Below are positions 24,135-36,651 of a stretch of 64,000 bases of DNA, piece by piece. The stretch lies in assembly GCA_004352715.1 (NCBI GenBank), contig SCFE01000108.1:650198-714197 (forward strand), in the 5' to 3' direction. Made by a program: the position numbers and the translations under genes. Source of the DNA: Hofstenia miamia. Lineage: Eukaryota > Xenacoelomorpha > Acoela. The notes beneath the pieces were generated by a model. That model was not told where the DNA came from, did not search any database, and was given only the letters and a program-made list of their open reading frames with translations. Each line of letters starts with the position of its first letter. The stretch's first letter is position 1.

Positions 24135-24551
24135 ATGAAACAAAGAAAACGCAATAAGAAAAAATAATCATCTTTAAATGAAATTATAGGAATTGGATCT
24201 GATGGCGAATATTTTTCAATCAACAATTCAGAAGATGTTCAGCAATCCAATTCACACACAACTCTCACACAGCAGCTTTCATTGCTATCATTAAATACTA
24301 ACATTTGTAGCATATGTCTGCATGCTTCTGATTTATGTAAACGTTCAGGACTTGTCAAACATCATATTGTCAATGGTTCCAAATGTGAAGGTTCAGGGCT
24401 ACCACCTCGTTCACCTGGAATAACGCCTGTATTTCCCTCACTTTCTGATATTGAAATGTTTTCGATTCCAACCAGAAAGATCGTTCCAATCAGCTGCCGT
24501 AATCTCTGGGCTAAAGCTGTGAATCACTCTTTTAGTAAGGTTAAGCGGGAA
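24135..24551 (+). mobile_element. 5' end of an RLE-type LINE (family A), cut by a gap
   Basis: The plus-strand frame starts MKQRKRNKKK at 24135 and meets a stop at 24165. It then stays open into the gap: GIGSDGEYFSINNSED, a C2H2-like finger (CSICLHASDLCKRSGLVKHH), then VPISCRNLWAKAVNHSFSKV. An N-terminal zinc finger before the RT is characteristic of R2/HERO-type LINEs and binds target DNA. The missing body would lie in the 24552-25551 gap. It is plausibly the same family whose 3' half sits on the other side of the first gap. Confidence 0.6.
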
Positions 24552-25551
24552 NNNNNNNNNNNNNNNNNNNNNNNNNNNNNNNNNNNNNNNNNNNNNNNNN
24601 NNNNNNNNNNNNNNNNNNNNNNNNNNNNNNNNNNNNNNNNNNNNNNNNNNNNNNNNNNNNNNNNNNNNNNNNNNNNNNNNNNNNNNNNNNNNNNNNNNNN
24701 NNNNNNNNNNNNNNNNNNNNNNNNNNNNNNNNNNNNNNNNNNNNNNNNNNNNNNNNNNNNNNNNNNNNNNNNNNNNNNNNNNNNNNNNNNNNNNNNNNNN
24801 NNNNNNNNNNNNNNNNNNNNNNNNNNNNNNNNNNNNNNNNNNNNNNNNNNNNNNNNNNNNNNNNNNNNNNNNNNNNNNNNNNNNNNNNNNNNNNNNNNNN
24901 NNNNNNNNNNNNNNNNNNNNNNNNNNNNNNNNNNNNNNNNNNNNNNNNNNNNNNNNNNNNNNNNNNNNNNNNNNNNNNNNNNNNNNNNNNNNNNNNNNNN
25001 NNNNNNNNNNNNNNNNNNNNNNNNNNNNNNNNNNNNNNNNNNNNNNNNNNNNNNNNNNNNNNNNNNNNNNNNNNNNNNNNNNNNNNNNNNNNNNNNNNNN
25101 NNNNNNNNNNNNNNNNNNNNNNNNNNNNNNNNNNNNNNNNNNNNNNNNNNNNNNNNNNNNNNNNNNNNNNNNNNNNNNNNNNNNNNNNNNNNNNNNNNNN
25201 NNNNNNNNNNNNNNNNNNNNNNNNNNNNNNNNNNNNNNNNNNNNNNNNNNNNNNNNNNNNNNNNNNNNNNNNNNNNNNNNNNNNNNNNNNNNNNNNNNNN
25301 NNNNNNNNNNNNNNNNNNNNNNNNNNNNNNNNNNNNNNNNNNNNNNNNNNNNNNNNNNNNNNNNNNNNNNNNNNNNNNNNNNNNNNNNNNNNNNNNNNNN
25401 NNNNNNNNNNNNNNNNNNNNNNNNNNNNNNNNNNNNNNNNNNNNNNNNNNNNNNNNNNNNNNNNNNNNNNNNNNNNNNNNNNNNNNNNNNNNNNNNNNNN
25501 NNNNNNNNNNNNNNNNNNNNNNNNNNNNNNNNNNNNNNNNNNNNNNNNNNN
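24552..25551. other. assembly gap, exactly 1000 N
   Basis: Placeholder gap of unknown true size, opening inside a LINE. Confidence 0.99.
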
Positions 25552-25649
25552 ATAAATTGCTTGAAATGTTAACAATTAGCATCTATAAATGATAGAAAAC
25601 ATTTTAAAATTTCATTCAATTATATGTTAACATACAATCTTCTAGTAAA

Positions 25650-26468
25650 ATGAACTCAACCAACAATCCTCAACACTTAGTTTCTGGGTGGAATGCTCAA
25701 TTTGAACAAATCAACCAAGAGAATATGTACAAGGATCCCCATGACATTCCCTTTAATCCTGAATTGTAAGTATTTGTTTTTTACTTACATTATTAATTTG
25801 CATTTTTTTCAATGTGTTGAGACATGTGTTTAGATTAAACATTTCGTCTGATGACGACAACACTTTTGTGCCTTCTCCTCCCATGGAGTTTGAGCCTTGG
25901 TCCCAGGATTTTGAGAGTAAATTTGACTGTATGTTGGCTAGGTACGAGCCTGACACAAGTCTTCAGCTGAGGTCTGGTCAACATATAAATCCATCCAATT
26001 CCATGTGAGTACATTTTGTTTGTAATTATTATTTACTATATTTTTAAAATTATTTTTTAAGTGTTTTTAAGATGGGAAAAAAAATTGTGTATATACTAAT
26101 ACATGTTTTTTATTTTTGAATATTTTTAAGCATTATTAATTTAAAATCATGCTTCAATAAATTATTTAAAACAATATTATTTCATACTGGTTGCTTACAA
26201 TGCAAAATTGTAATATTTTTGAAATGTTTGTACTTATCTTTTCCCATTTGAATGATGCATGTTATTACTGATGTTAAACAATTGTATTTTAAAAAAAATA
26301 ACATGATTGAGATATGTAATTGCCCTCCTTCCGAAATTAATTATATTTAGTCCCACAACTCCTGCTCCATTTCAATGCGCCTACTGCAAATATACCAACC
26401 CCAAGTCCCTTGCACTTCAAAAGCATGTAAATAATAGACATAAAAAAAACAGGTGCATCTATGATTGA
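25650..26468 (+). CDS. predicted three-exon C2H2 zinc-finger protein, 134 aa
   Basis: The exons are 25650-25765, 25834-26004 and 26351-26468. Their donors are GTAAGT and GTGAGT, and their acceptors are TGTTTAG and ATATTTAG. The joins are in phase: TT plus A, then AT plus T. The product begins MNSTNNPQHLVSGWNAQFEQ. Its middle is acidic (SSDDDNTF, EFEPWSQDFESKFD). It ends in one C2H2 finger, FQCAYCKYTNPKSLALQKHV with a second histidine four residues further on (C-x2-C-x12-H-x4-H). A possible third donor, CAG/GTGCAT, sits at 26450-26451, so transcripts might instead splice on toward the polymerase frames. It lies directly before the PolB fossil on the same strand, so it may belong to that element rather than to the host. 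Confidence 0.5.
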
Positions 26469-28965
26469 TATTTATGCACTATTTTCTTTGGCATACCCAT
26501 CAATTACAAAAATTATTAAGGATGATATCTCCAAGCATTTCTCTGCCAAGGTTTATTTGATGGCTGAAGTTGAATTGGCAAGAATTGAGGGTAATGAAGA
26601 AAGACATGTCACCAGCAAACCATCTTTTGTGTTCTGTACAGGTCTATGTGAGGCAAAATTTTCTTGTATGGTAAATGAGCTTGCAAACTACATTTCCATG
26701 TATGCACACAATGGCTTAGGGTGGGTTGTTAAAAATATTAATAATATAGGGTTGCAAATAGCAAAATATCATCCAACCTGTGCTGGCACATTTATCCCAC
26801 TACCAGATTGTTTGAAGCACAACAGTTTCCTGGTAAATCCAAAAAGTGGACAATGGAATAATTGTTTTTTGTATGCAGTTTTGGCATGTCTACACCCTGA
26901 AATTAAAGCTAGATGTCAAGTAAATCATCTGAACAAGTTTATGAATACACTGAATTATAATGGTCTGACATTCCACCTGTCTATAAATGATGTCTGCATT
27001 TTTGAGGATCTCAATGAAATCATTGTGAATGTTTATGCATTAAATGGCGATCAAACCATTGTACCAGCCTACATGTCAGAACAAAACTATGAAAAAACTG
27101 CACATTTTGATGATAATTGAAAAAGAAGGAACTAGTCACTATGTAGCCATAACAAATTTGAATGCATGTTTGAAATTTTTAAAAAATACATCTGATGGTA
27201 TGCAGTGTCCTAAATGTTTATCTGGTTTTAAGACAGGAGAATTTGGCAAAGCACTAGAAAAAATGCAATGGATCTCCAGAATCAGAAATTACATTTCCCA
27301 ATCAATTAGAGAAAATTAAATTTAATAATTATGGAGCAAAGAATTATGCACCAATAATGGCTACTTTTGATATTGAAATAATCTCAGTAAAAGAGCATGG
27401 ACCCACACCAAATCCTTCAAGCAGTTATACAATGCAGTAAGTAAAGCAGAAACCTTCAGGCATATGCATTGCAACAATGACAGAAAAGAAGCTGCTCTCT
27501 TCCAAAATTTTTTTGGGAAAAGAATGCATGCTGAATGCATGGGACCACCTTAGAAAAATTGCCCATGAGTCATTTGAGGCTAAGCAGAAGAATCATGCAC
27601 TTCAAATAAGTAAAGATGAATGTACCAAAATGCTAGCAAATGCAACTACCTGTGTTTTTTGTGAAAAAATGTTTGAAACAACATCAAAAAAAGTTATTAA
27701 TCATTGTCACTATAGTTGTAAAATTAGAGCATTGCCCATAGTGATTGTAATTTGTTGCATAGATCACCCAATTTCACCCCCATATTTGTACATAATACCT
27801 TCCATTATGATTTCCATATTTTGTTGAAATCTTTGAAATTGAGGGAAGGTAAAAAACTAAACTGTATTCCCTGCACTAGTGAAAACATGTTGTCACTTAG
27901 TTTGTCAATTCCTGTCTCAACTTATGTAGATAAAAATAATATTACAAAAAGAATTTATGAAGAGCTGTGATTTCTAGACTCTTTTTGTTTTATCTCAGAC
28001 AGTCTATCCAACTTGACAAGAAATATTGGCAGTCATAATTATAAATTTTTAAAGGCAGGTATGAATGATCAAAAAGCAGAAGCATTTACTGCAGGCAAAG
28101 GTATATTCTGCTTTGATTATTTTGATAGTTTTGAAAAGTTTAATGACACACAGCTTCCAGATTTGGTGCACTTCTATAACACAAAAGGAGTAGGACTTTG
28201 AGCATGAACATACATGGGTAAAAGAAGGCTGTCAGACACTCAAAGACTACCATGATAATTATTTGATGGTGGACACACTTTTTCTTGCTGATGTCATTAG
28301 AGAATTTAGACTGGAAAGTATGGAAACCTACAAGTTTGACCCTGTGCATTTCTTTACAGCCTCCAATTACAGTTGGACTACAATGCTAAAATATGCACAG
28401 ACATAATTGGCTCCCATTGCCAATCTTGATCAACTAGAATTTATTGAATCTGGGATTAGAGGAGGCATGTGTGGGGTGTTTTCAGATCATTGTTTTAAAG
28501 CAAACAACCCCATGGTGGAGGACTATGATAGTGGGAAAGAGTCCATATATTCTCTTTTTTTGGACATGAATTCACTGTATGGAGCTTCCATGTGTGAGTT
28601 TTTACCCACTGGAGGCCTACACTCAACAGATGAGAGTCTAGAAAATATACTTGCAACACCATTAGAAGCAGATAGAGGCTTCCTGGTAATGGTTGACCTT
28701 CATTATCCCTATCATCTACATGAAGAACACTTTGATTATCCATTGGCACCACATAAAATGTGTGTAGGTGATGAGCTACTGTCACCATACCAAAGACATA
28801 TAAAATCTGCATTAAATTTAAAGACAGGAAAAGGGTTAAGGTTAAGGTGATTTGCAGTCACAATCATGACATTTCAGTGGAGAGAATCAATAAGATTGTG
28901 CTAACTCCATACAATGATAAAAGATATCAGTTGGATCATTACCAAAGTTTGCCATATGGTCATAA
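26461..28965 (+). pseudogene. Polinton/Maverick-type protein-primed DNA polymerase B, broken
   Basis: About eight plus-strand frame pieces in colinear order, separated by frameshifts and stops. The N-terminal domain is at 26461-27110, a further piece at 27110-27319, and an exonuclease-like ATFDIE motif near 27360. A cysteine/histidine segment at 27640-27720 is followed by an exonuclease-II-like HYDFHILL. The region before the polymerase core runs through 27971-28404. The polymerase part at 28407-28850 contains MNSLYGASM, the motif A position. Similarity fades after LPYGHK near 28965, so the motif B and motif C (DTDS) segments are absent. The family is PF03175-like PolB of self-synthesising transposons and adintovirus-like elements. 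No integrase, packaging ATPase, protease or capsid gene was found nearby. This is a dead relic. Confidence 0.75.
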
Positions 28966-29070
28966 AGGTAGAAATTACATTTACATGTATTTTACTAATT
29001 TTTCATTTAGATATTCCACAATCAATGTCAAAATGTGCTATTGAAAATGCCTCCATAAACGTAAAAAGTC

Positions 29071-30330
29071 CTCATTTAGGTGTGAAAAAATTTATTGTAC
29101 ATGTTTTAATAAGCATTGTTTAGACTTAATATCAATTGATGTACCATCTACAAGTGCAAAGAGACCTTGTTTAGGTATACAAAATTTAATTTGTACACGT
29201 TTTAATAATTTGTTTAGACATGTAAAATGATTTCTGTAGTTGATTTGAATTTTGTAATGGAAAAATTTGTTTTAACTTAACAATATTTTCTCTGCTTACA
29301 TTTTATTGTTGATGATGTTCTTTTACCACTTCCCCACAAGAATGTTTTTCTATCCACGTCTTTGCAATGTCAAAAAGGGTATAAACAATTTTGTTATTTG
29401 TATATTTATATCTGTTTAGATTCATTCTTTAAAGAAGAAAAACATTGCTCCCACAAAAAACCTCTGCTGTTTGGTTTGCATGATAATTAATCTATATATT
29501 GTAATTAATAATTTTAGATTGTTTGATTAAAAATCTGCTATATGCCTCTAATCAATGATTGAAAAAAAGAATCCATATTCCTTCACGTCCTTACAATAAT
29601 AGTAGTATTAGTAATTAATTTGTTTTATTAATGATTTATTTTAGATTCAACTGTTTATACATTTACATTTTGATATTTGAAAAGCCTCTGTATTCTTTCA
29701 AGTCCTCACAATAGACTGCAAACAAACGTGTTTATTTTTGCTGTCTGTGAAACAGGTATTTTTCTCAATAAACACATAAGATTGAAGATTAACATTATCT
29801 CTGTAATCACAATACACTGCGCGTTGGTTTGATTTTGTCTGCATATCAAGTGAAGCCTCATTGATTTATTACCTTGTCTCACACAACAATCCACTTGAGG
29901 ATGTGTTTCGTCTGTTACGTCATGCTTGAAAAACAATTGATTTGGTTTGTGTAATTATAAAAGTACCACCACAACTGATTTGTTTAGAGTATGCATTGTT
30001 TTATTTCCTTCCAACTTAATCTCAAATAAATTACACAGTTTTGAATCTTTTGTTTAAAATTTTACGTTATCAATTTATATAATTTATTGCACTTGGAAAA
30101 TAGACTTTTGAATAAAAATTTCACACACATTTCAATAAAGACAGTAATGTTTATTTTAGATGGACTAACACCGTTTTTGTAAATACACTATGATGACAGT
30201 TTGTATATATGTTTCATCTTAAATATAAACGTCGTTTGTTTTGTTGCACATTTAATTGTTAATCATTATGTGTTTTTGACTGTGAACGTCATTTTAATAA
30301 TGACTTGTTTATTAACCATTGATTTAGACT
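29071..30330. repeat. degenerate tandem repeat field
   Basis: Two related units lie at 29071-29123 and 29165-29219 (TTTAGGTGTG, GTACATGTTTTAATAA, TTGTTTAGAC). Two units of about 115 bp lie at 29489-29598 and 29611-29713, each with TAATTAAT, TTTTAGATT, GCCTCT and TCACGTCCTTACAATA-like words. More TTTAGA words occur at 29983, 30154 and 30322. No ORF spans the field. A candidate exon (30325-30402, acceptor TGATTTAG, donor GTAAGC) is unassigned. Confidence 0.45.
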
Positions 30331-30497
30331 CTATCTATGAAAATCATGATGCACCAATACACTTTGCAGAACAATGCTGTGGAAGAAATACAAAATTATT
30401 TGGTAAGCATTTATAATAATAATACATATTGTTTTTCACTGTTACATCAGATTGTTTTCCATTATTTCTGTTAGTTGTGTATGTAAAGATTAAAACA

Positions 30498-32250
30498 ATA
30501 ATAACAATAACAATAACAACAACATATATTTCTCATGTACATATACATGTATTAAGTTTACAAAATTATTAAGAACAAAAATAATGCAACTTTCTTCATA
30601 TGAGCTTAGTTATGTCAGTAAGTGTTTGTTTCTTGGTTACGTTTACAAATTACATATAATTTAAAAAATATTTTTACTTATTGATCTTGAATTGCACATC
30701 TTATTCTATAATTAGTCAGATAATTGATATTTTGTTGTGTAATCATGTTTTTCAACTTCTTCTTAAATATTGTAAAAAAATTTTCACTTCTTGTACTGTA
30801 ATCCAGTTTGTTCCATAGTGATATTGAATAATTTAGGAATCCGTTCTTCATTACTTTTCTATTATACTTAGTTTTACCAAATGTAATTGTTCTTTGATTT
30901 AAATGATTAGAAATGTTCGATTTTCTTTTCCAAAATATCGATAAACATCTAATATTTTGAAGAGCTTCTAATGATCTTAGATGATATTTACACATTATTT
31001 CTTTTTTATTTTTGTTGCTAATTATGTTTATTCCCCATTTAAATACTTTCTTTAATTTCGATTTTGCCTTTTTATTTAAGTTCGTTAATAAACAAGATGA
31101 GTACAAGAAATGGGATAAAACAAGTGATCGAAAGAGTATTACCTTCCATTCTATTGGTATAAACTTTCGAATTTTTTGAATTGATCTTATACCATACGCC
31201 ATTTTCTTTATGATGTTGTTTGCCTCTTCTTCAAAATTCAATTTATTATCAATTACTACTCCCAAATATTTCATTTTTGGTGATTCGTGAATGATGTTGT
31301 TACATATCTTAATACTTTCTAATGTTGATTCATTTCTTCTATTCTTAATTACCATAAATATAGTTTTTTCAATATTTAGTTTTAACAAATTATTATTAAA
31401 GAATGATTGCAATTTTTCAACATTTTCCTGTAAATTTAAAATATCATTACAATAAATAAGAGTATCATCAGCAAATTGTACATGATTACTATTAATGTGC
31501 TGATCCATATCATTTAAATATAACTTAAATAGTAATGGACCCAGGACTGATCCTTGTGGTGCTCCATGGTTTATTTCTAATGAATTTGATATTTCTTCGT
31601 TGAGTTTCACATACTGATATCTATTACTTAAGTAACTATTTAATAATTCTATTAATGAATCACTAAAATTATAAATCTGCTTTAACTTTTCCAATAAAAT
31701 AGAATGGTTTATTGAATTAAATGCCTTTGAAATATCTAATGATGCTATATATATTTTTTCATTCCTATCTAGTTTTGATCTCCAGTCTTCAACAGCATAA
31801 AGTAAGGCATCATTTGTAGAGGTATCTTTTTGAAATCCAAACTGATGTTTTGATATTAATTCATTTTGTTCCACATATAGGTTAATTTGGTTGAATAATA
31901 ATTTTTCAAATATTTTATTAATTATTGTTAATACTGAAATTGGTCGGTAATTTTCTGCAAGATCTTTTCTTCCCTTTTATATATTGGTGTAACTTTAGCA
32001 ATTTTTAAGTAATCAGGGTAAGTTGATTCTGCCAAGCATTGATTAAATAAGTCACACAAAGGTCTCAATAAAATACATAAGGCACCTTTCAATAACCAAG
32101 GAGGAAATTCACAATGACCTTTCGCTATGTTCCAATTAATTTTCTTTGTTGCTTAGTAAAATTCTACTAATGTAATAAATCTTGGTTTATAGGTATCATC
32201 ATGTTTTCTAATATTGCGATGCTTATGATATAAATGTTTAAACTGCTATC
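30498..32250 (-). mobile_element. APE-type LINE, 5'-truncated, with intact 398-aa RT ORF
   Basis: The minus-strand ORF at 31874-30678 is uninterrupted. RT palm motifs are in order: ASLDISKAFNSINH, HGAPQGSVLGPLLF, FADDTLIYC. The thumb (MKYLGVVIDNKLNF) and C-terminal domain (SISLWNKLDYSTRSENFF) follow. Upstream on the same strand, shifted frames to about 32250 add the fingers (YPDYLKIAKVTPIYK). The endonuclease and ORF1 are missing. After the stop the 3'UTR ends in a (TTGTTA)n-like tail at 30498-30523, typical of CR1/Jockey 3' ends. It is the best-preserved RT in the window and related to the 7500-10980 element. Confidence 0.85.
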
Positions 32251-32961
32251 AATATTTTAATTTCTGTTTTTATTGTACTAATTGAACGTATTAGCGTCGT
32301 CAACTAACATTATTAAAAGAAGAACGTCTATCTTGGGACATTCCTGTGTATCTTTCTCAACCATCCAACAATGAAGTCATGACGAATATGATCAATGTGT
32401 AGATTAAATTCGCTATATGAACTTTCATCATTTATTAGTGCGTTTTTTATTTTCTTTGTAAATATATTTTTTATAAATGTTTGTTTTCTCTGTATGGTGA
32501 GAGTATGTGTCTGTGAAAGCATGTATTTGTTTTAAAAATTATTTTTAGTTAGGAATTTTTATCGATTAAAAGAGTTTTTATTTTTTGCAATTGACATGTG
32601 GATCGTCTGTGAAACGTATTTATTTTCCTCAATGTTTGAAAATATTTTTTGTTTGAAAATTCTTATTAATTATGACTTTTACCAAAGAAATTTAGCAATA
32701 AATTATAATTCCAAAAACGTGAATTTCAATGATCTTTGACAATTATTTATATTTATGTAATATTTATAAAAAAAATTGGTTACATTTTAAACAATAGACT
32801 ACAAGCAAATGTGTTTGCCAACAAATATTACAACAAAACAGAATATGTTCCAATGACATCAGAGATACACAGACGGCCAAAGTACACAATTACATCATAT
32901 CTATGCCCGCCAAGGTCAAAGGTCAATTTGTGTAACGAAATACGCCCCACTTCTTAGTGCT
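32251..32961. other. no gene recognised
   Basis: AT-rich spacer. The short ORFs on both strands look like chance. Confidence 0.4.
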
Positions 32962-33097
32962 GCAATTCATGTCTAATCTGTGAAATCTGGAACACAAACT
33001 CATTTAAGAGTGTTATCCTCAGCATCTCAACCATTTTACAAGTTTTTCAGGATCAATCACCCAAAAAATAATCATTGCAATGTTAATTTTATATGTA
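32962..33097 (+). repeat. 3'UTR-like block of the family A LINE, second copy
   Basis: Matches 7365-7473, but no RLE ORF precedes it here. It runs straight into a family B retroelement fragment, so one element has probably inserted beside the remnant of another. Confidence 0.6.
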
Positions 33098-33118
33098 TTG
33101 ATTTTCGTTCATTTAAAA

Positions 33119-33688
33119 AAATTTTATATTCGTGACACTTTTGCACATTTCTTGAAAGATGTATGCTATGATGTTCAAGTCGAACCTAAACTTCAACCTG
33201 TTGATAATTTACAATTCTCAAAACTTGCAACCTCAACAGACGAAGAGGCTCGGCTAGATATCAAAGTAAATGGCCTTTCGGGAACATCTTTTGAAAGAAC
33301 ATTTTTTGATGTGAAGGTTTTCAACCCCCTCTCAAAGAGTTGCCCAAAAAAGATAAAAGATGCATATGGATATCACGAGGGGCTCAAAAAGTCAAAATAT
33401 GAAGAACGAATCATCAATGTTGAGCATAGCTCCTTCACTGCCTTGATATTTGCGACGACTGGAGGATGCAGCCGCTCAACTCATAAGACCATTAAGCAAA
33501 TTGCTCTGAAAGTAGCTGAGAAGAGGAAGGAGTCCTACTCAGATGTAATCAGGCATCTCAGAACTGAAATCAGCTTTGCACTTCTGAGAAGCACAATATT
33601 GTGTCTGCGTGGTTCGAGAGCACTCAAAGAAAGCATTCCAATCGAAAACTCCATTGCTGCCGTATGCGCCGAAACGAGAATTATATAA
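33119..33688 (+). mobile_element. family B retroelement: C-terminal PD-(D/E)XK-type nuclease fragment
   Basis: Open frame to the TAA at 33686-33688. It reads RDTFAHFLKDVCYDVQVEPK, EARLDIKVNGL, RTFFDVKVFNPLS, YEERIINVEHSSFTALIFAT, TGGCSRS and FALLRSTILCLRGSRAL. LDI followed by FFDVKV fits the PD and (D/E)XK positions of a restriction-like nuclease. I recall this C-terminal domain next to an RT in retroelements widespread in cnidarian, sponge and other invertebrate genomes; the 50.5-52.0 kb copy shows the RT. No RT precedes this copy. The frame is uninterrupted, so the insertion may be fairly young, with the N-terminus lost. Confidence 0.7.
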
Positions 33689-34189
33689 CATAAATCGTTA
33701 GCAAATTAACATATGCACCAACTGTATTTACGGAGCAACGTTTGAAAAATATTGAATAGTGTATCAACAATCAGTGATGTTATTAAACTTAAAGTAAGAA
33801 ACAAATTCTTAAAAATTATAAATAATCCTAATCACTGTTTAAGTGAGATGCTAACTAATATGAAAAAAATTAAAAGCGAATGAATAAAAAGCTATCGCTC
33901 ATCTTTTTGTAGATTTGTTAATTATTGTAATATTGATTTTGTAAATATAAGTTTATATTGTAAATATTTTATATTTGGTGATTCCTAAATATTCTATTTT
34001 GTAATGTTAATTTCTTAAAATATATTGGTTTTTATAATAAATTAAGACCATTTGCAAATAAAATGGGCTATAAATATAGCAGTTAATCATTTATAAAACA
34101 TAAATACAGAAATCAAGAAATTAACAAAATCTTTTCTAAATCCACAATGCATTATTTATAAAAACATTAACGACTTTCTTTAAAATATT

Positions 34190-34490
34190 TAATATTGTTC
34201 CATACCACAAATCCGACTTTTTATCCTCTAAAATATTGCTTAGACAATCGTAGAGCCCTAAAAATAAGCCTCTTCCATATACCAAGAAAATAACGAAAAA
34301 ATTTATTTCTCAACACATCAATAAATATATGGAATAATTTACCTAAATCTATAAAACAAAAATAAATTAAGAATATTTAAAAACGAAATTAAAAGATATT
34401 TCTGTAGTTATACAAAGGAAAGGCTTGAATATAACTGGCGAGGTATTAAATTTTATAATAGTGATTATTCAATAATAGACCGCATCTAAC
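34190..34490 (+). mobile_element. LINE 3'-end fossil (RT C-terminus)
   Basis: Plus-strand translation in shifting frames gives SLFHIPRK, then LNTSINIWNNLPKSIK and a lysine-rich end. This is the typical C-terminal WNNLP segment of non-LTR RTs. Several stops are present. Confidence 0.45.
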
Positions 34491-34649
34491 CTAAATTCAC
34501 CATAACCCAAGCTAGTAATTGTAATCATTTTTTGTAAATATTTTAGTATGCGTTTTGTTCCATTGTTTCTATTGTTTGACGCTATTTAGAGTTGTAAACT
34601 CTAAATATTGACATTTCATTTTATTTCATTTAGAGAAGAAAAATGCAGT

Positions 34650-35275
34650 TCGAATAATTCTATTATGAATATGAACATAGGCAAGATATTAATAAATTTA
34701 ATGTCGATGCAGATGACAAGGCTGATGAAAAGAATTCTATTTCAAATTATGACGAGCATAGCAAATATTGTTGTGGTTGTGACAATATTAGAAATGAGAA
34801 TTTGCTTAGAAAACTTCTATGTTTTCAAGATAATCAGGAAAAGTGGAACAAAAGCGTGTTCCCAGAAATATGCAACGAACCCAAAAATCAAATCTTATTC
34901 GTCAATCTAAGTCAGTTTCTCCAGAAGATACAAACCGCCGCCCATCGTTGGATGCTAATAAAGCAATTTGTTTTCTGCAACATAATAAATCTTGCAGCAT
35001 ATAATGCAAATTATAGACATCGACTTTGTTTCCATGAACTAGTTGAAGCAGATAAGTATAGCCTTCATCAATATTACATCCAGCCCTTAGGATTGCTGCA
35101 AATAAGCTAGGTGTTTTGATTAACGAGACTCGAATTGAAAAAGGATATGGAAGATGCAAAAATTTTGGAAGAAACAAAAATCGAAAAGTGAAATACAAGT
35201 ATATCAACTGCAATGCTTCTGTATGTAATGATCATTCATTTGTTTGCAAATTGTGCTGTCAAGATAACTAAAAAA
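34650..35275 (+). mobile_element. piggyBac-type transposase fossil
   Basis: Broken plus-strand frames. An acidic N-terminal piece (FNVDADDKADEKNSISNYDE) comes first. A segment with FVFCNIINLAAYNANYRHRL follows, matching the conserved tryptophan-to-asparagine/alanine stretch late in piggyBac transposases. The end is a cysteine-rich tail, CKNFGRNKNRKVKYKYINCN then CNDHSFVCKLCC, like the C-terminal zinc-binding domain of the family. The catalytic aspartate segments are not recognisable. Confidence 0.5.
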
Positions 35276-36651
35276 TAGAGAAAAACTTGGATTTTTGTAA
35301 GTTTGGTTTTGAAACATAATATAACACAATGTGTTGCATGATTTCATATAATTACATGATTGCATTCGTTTATTTAGACTAAAAGTGTTGCTTGAATCTA
35401 TACACGACCTACAAAAATATGCATATCAAAGATATTGATAAATATGATTATCAATTTTGTTTGCTAGTACCTGGTTCAATCCAATCCAATATTAATTTCT
35501 GAACTCGTCCAATTGGAATCCCATCGGCTTTTATAATAGATTATAATAGATATACTTATATATAATAATAGATTTTCATATTTACATTTATATTAAATCT
35601 GGCTAATAAGTTAATAAAGTAAATCACAAAAGTTATTCATTTTATGTCATTTAAATTGAATGATGCAAGGCCTTGGTTAAATTTTCAAAATACCAACATT
35701 GGTAATTGGACATTACTGAGAGCCGATATTGATAAAGCGTATTCATAAAATCTTGATTGAAGCCTTAGATAACAAAACTATGCAAGAAATATATTATGCA
35801 AAAAAAATAATTTTTCACATTGAAAGATTTTGAACAAATTTAGTGTTTTTGATCGTAATGCAATAAACTCCCAATATTTTCAGAATTAAGTGTGTGATGC
35901 ATAAACTTAACTTGCATATACATGTACTAATTAACACACATAGATCATGACATGCTATGTGAATATAGTAGATGAATAGAACCCTAATAAAGTACCACAG
36001 GATGACCTTGTTTTCAGTTGCCCAGGGATACGCCCTTGATCGACCCGCTTATTAATTTGGATAGAAGTATTCAAATACTGAATTATATTGAAACCGACCA
36101 TTTGAAATGGAGTGTCGGTAAATGATTTTGCAAGTTAAAATTCCGTGCACAACATTGAAATTAACTTAAGCATTATTTTAATAACAAAACACATTCTCAA
36201 TTCTTCTTAACACGACTAAAAGAAACATGATTTGTTTTGGTATTGTAATTCAGAGTTGCGATTTAAATAGATCTAAAAACTTATTGAACTTTACCTACAA
36301 AACTAGATAATTCGCAAACATTAAGTAGGAATAGTGTATTAGTAATAAGAAATCAAGACACACAAACTATCGCATTTAATATGCTTAGTACAAAATAACA
36401 CGTATGTATATATATTTATAATAAATATGGCATAAACACTACTAAACCTAAGGATAAAGGCTCATCAACGCCCTGACGTAGGTGACAATTTCAAAAGCGC
36501 TGAAATGACACCTACAGCATAACAAAAGGGTTGCCTAACATATCTAGGGATTTCCTTTTCAATATGTAATGGATATTCTAAATAATTAAATTGATTCACA
36601 CTGGTTGTGATGGACTTTGCGATGAGCACAGTTAAATAATTACAAACACAT
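35276..36651. other. 1.4 kb without recognisable gene
   Basis: AT-rich intergenic DNA. It includes the 3' flank of the GPATCH2-like gene. No exon-like ORF was seen. Confidence 0.45.
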
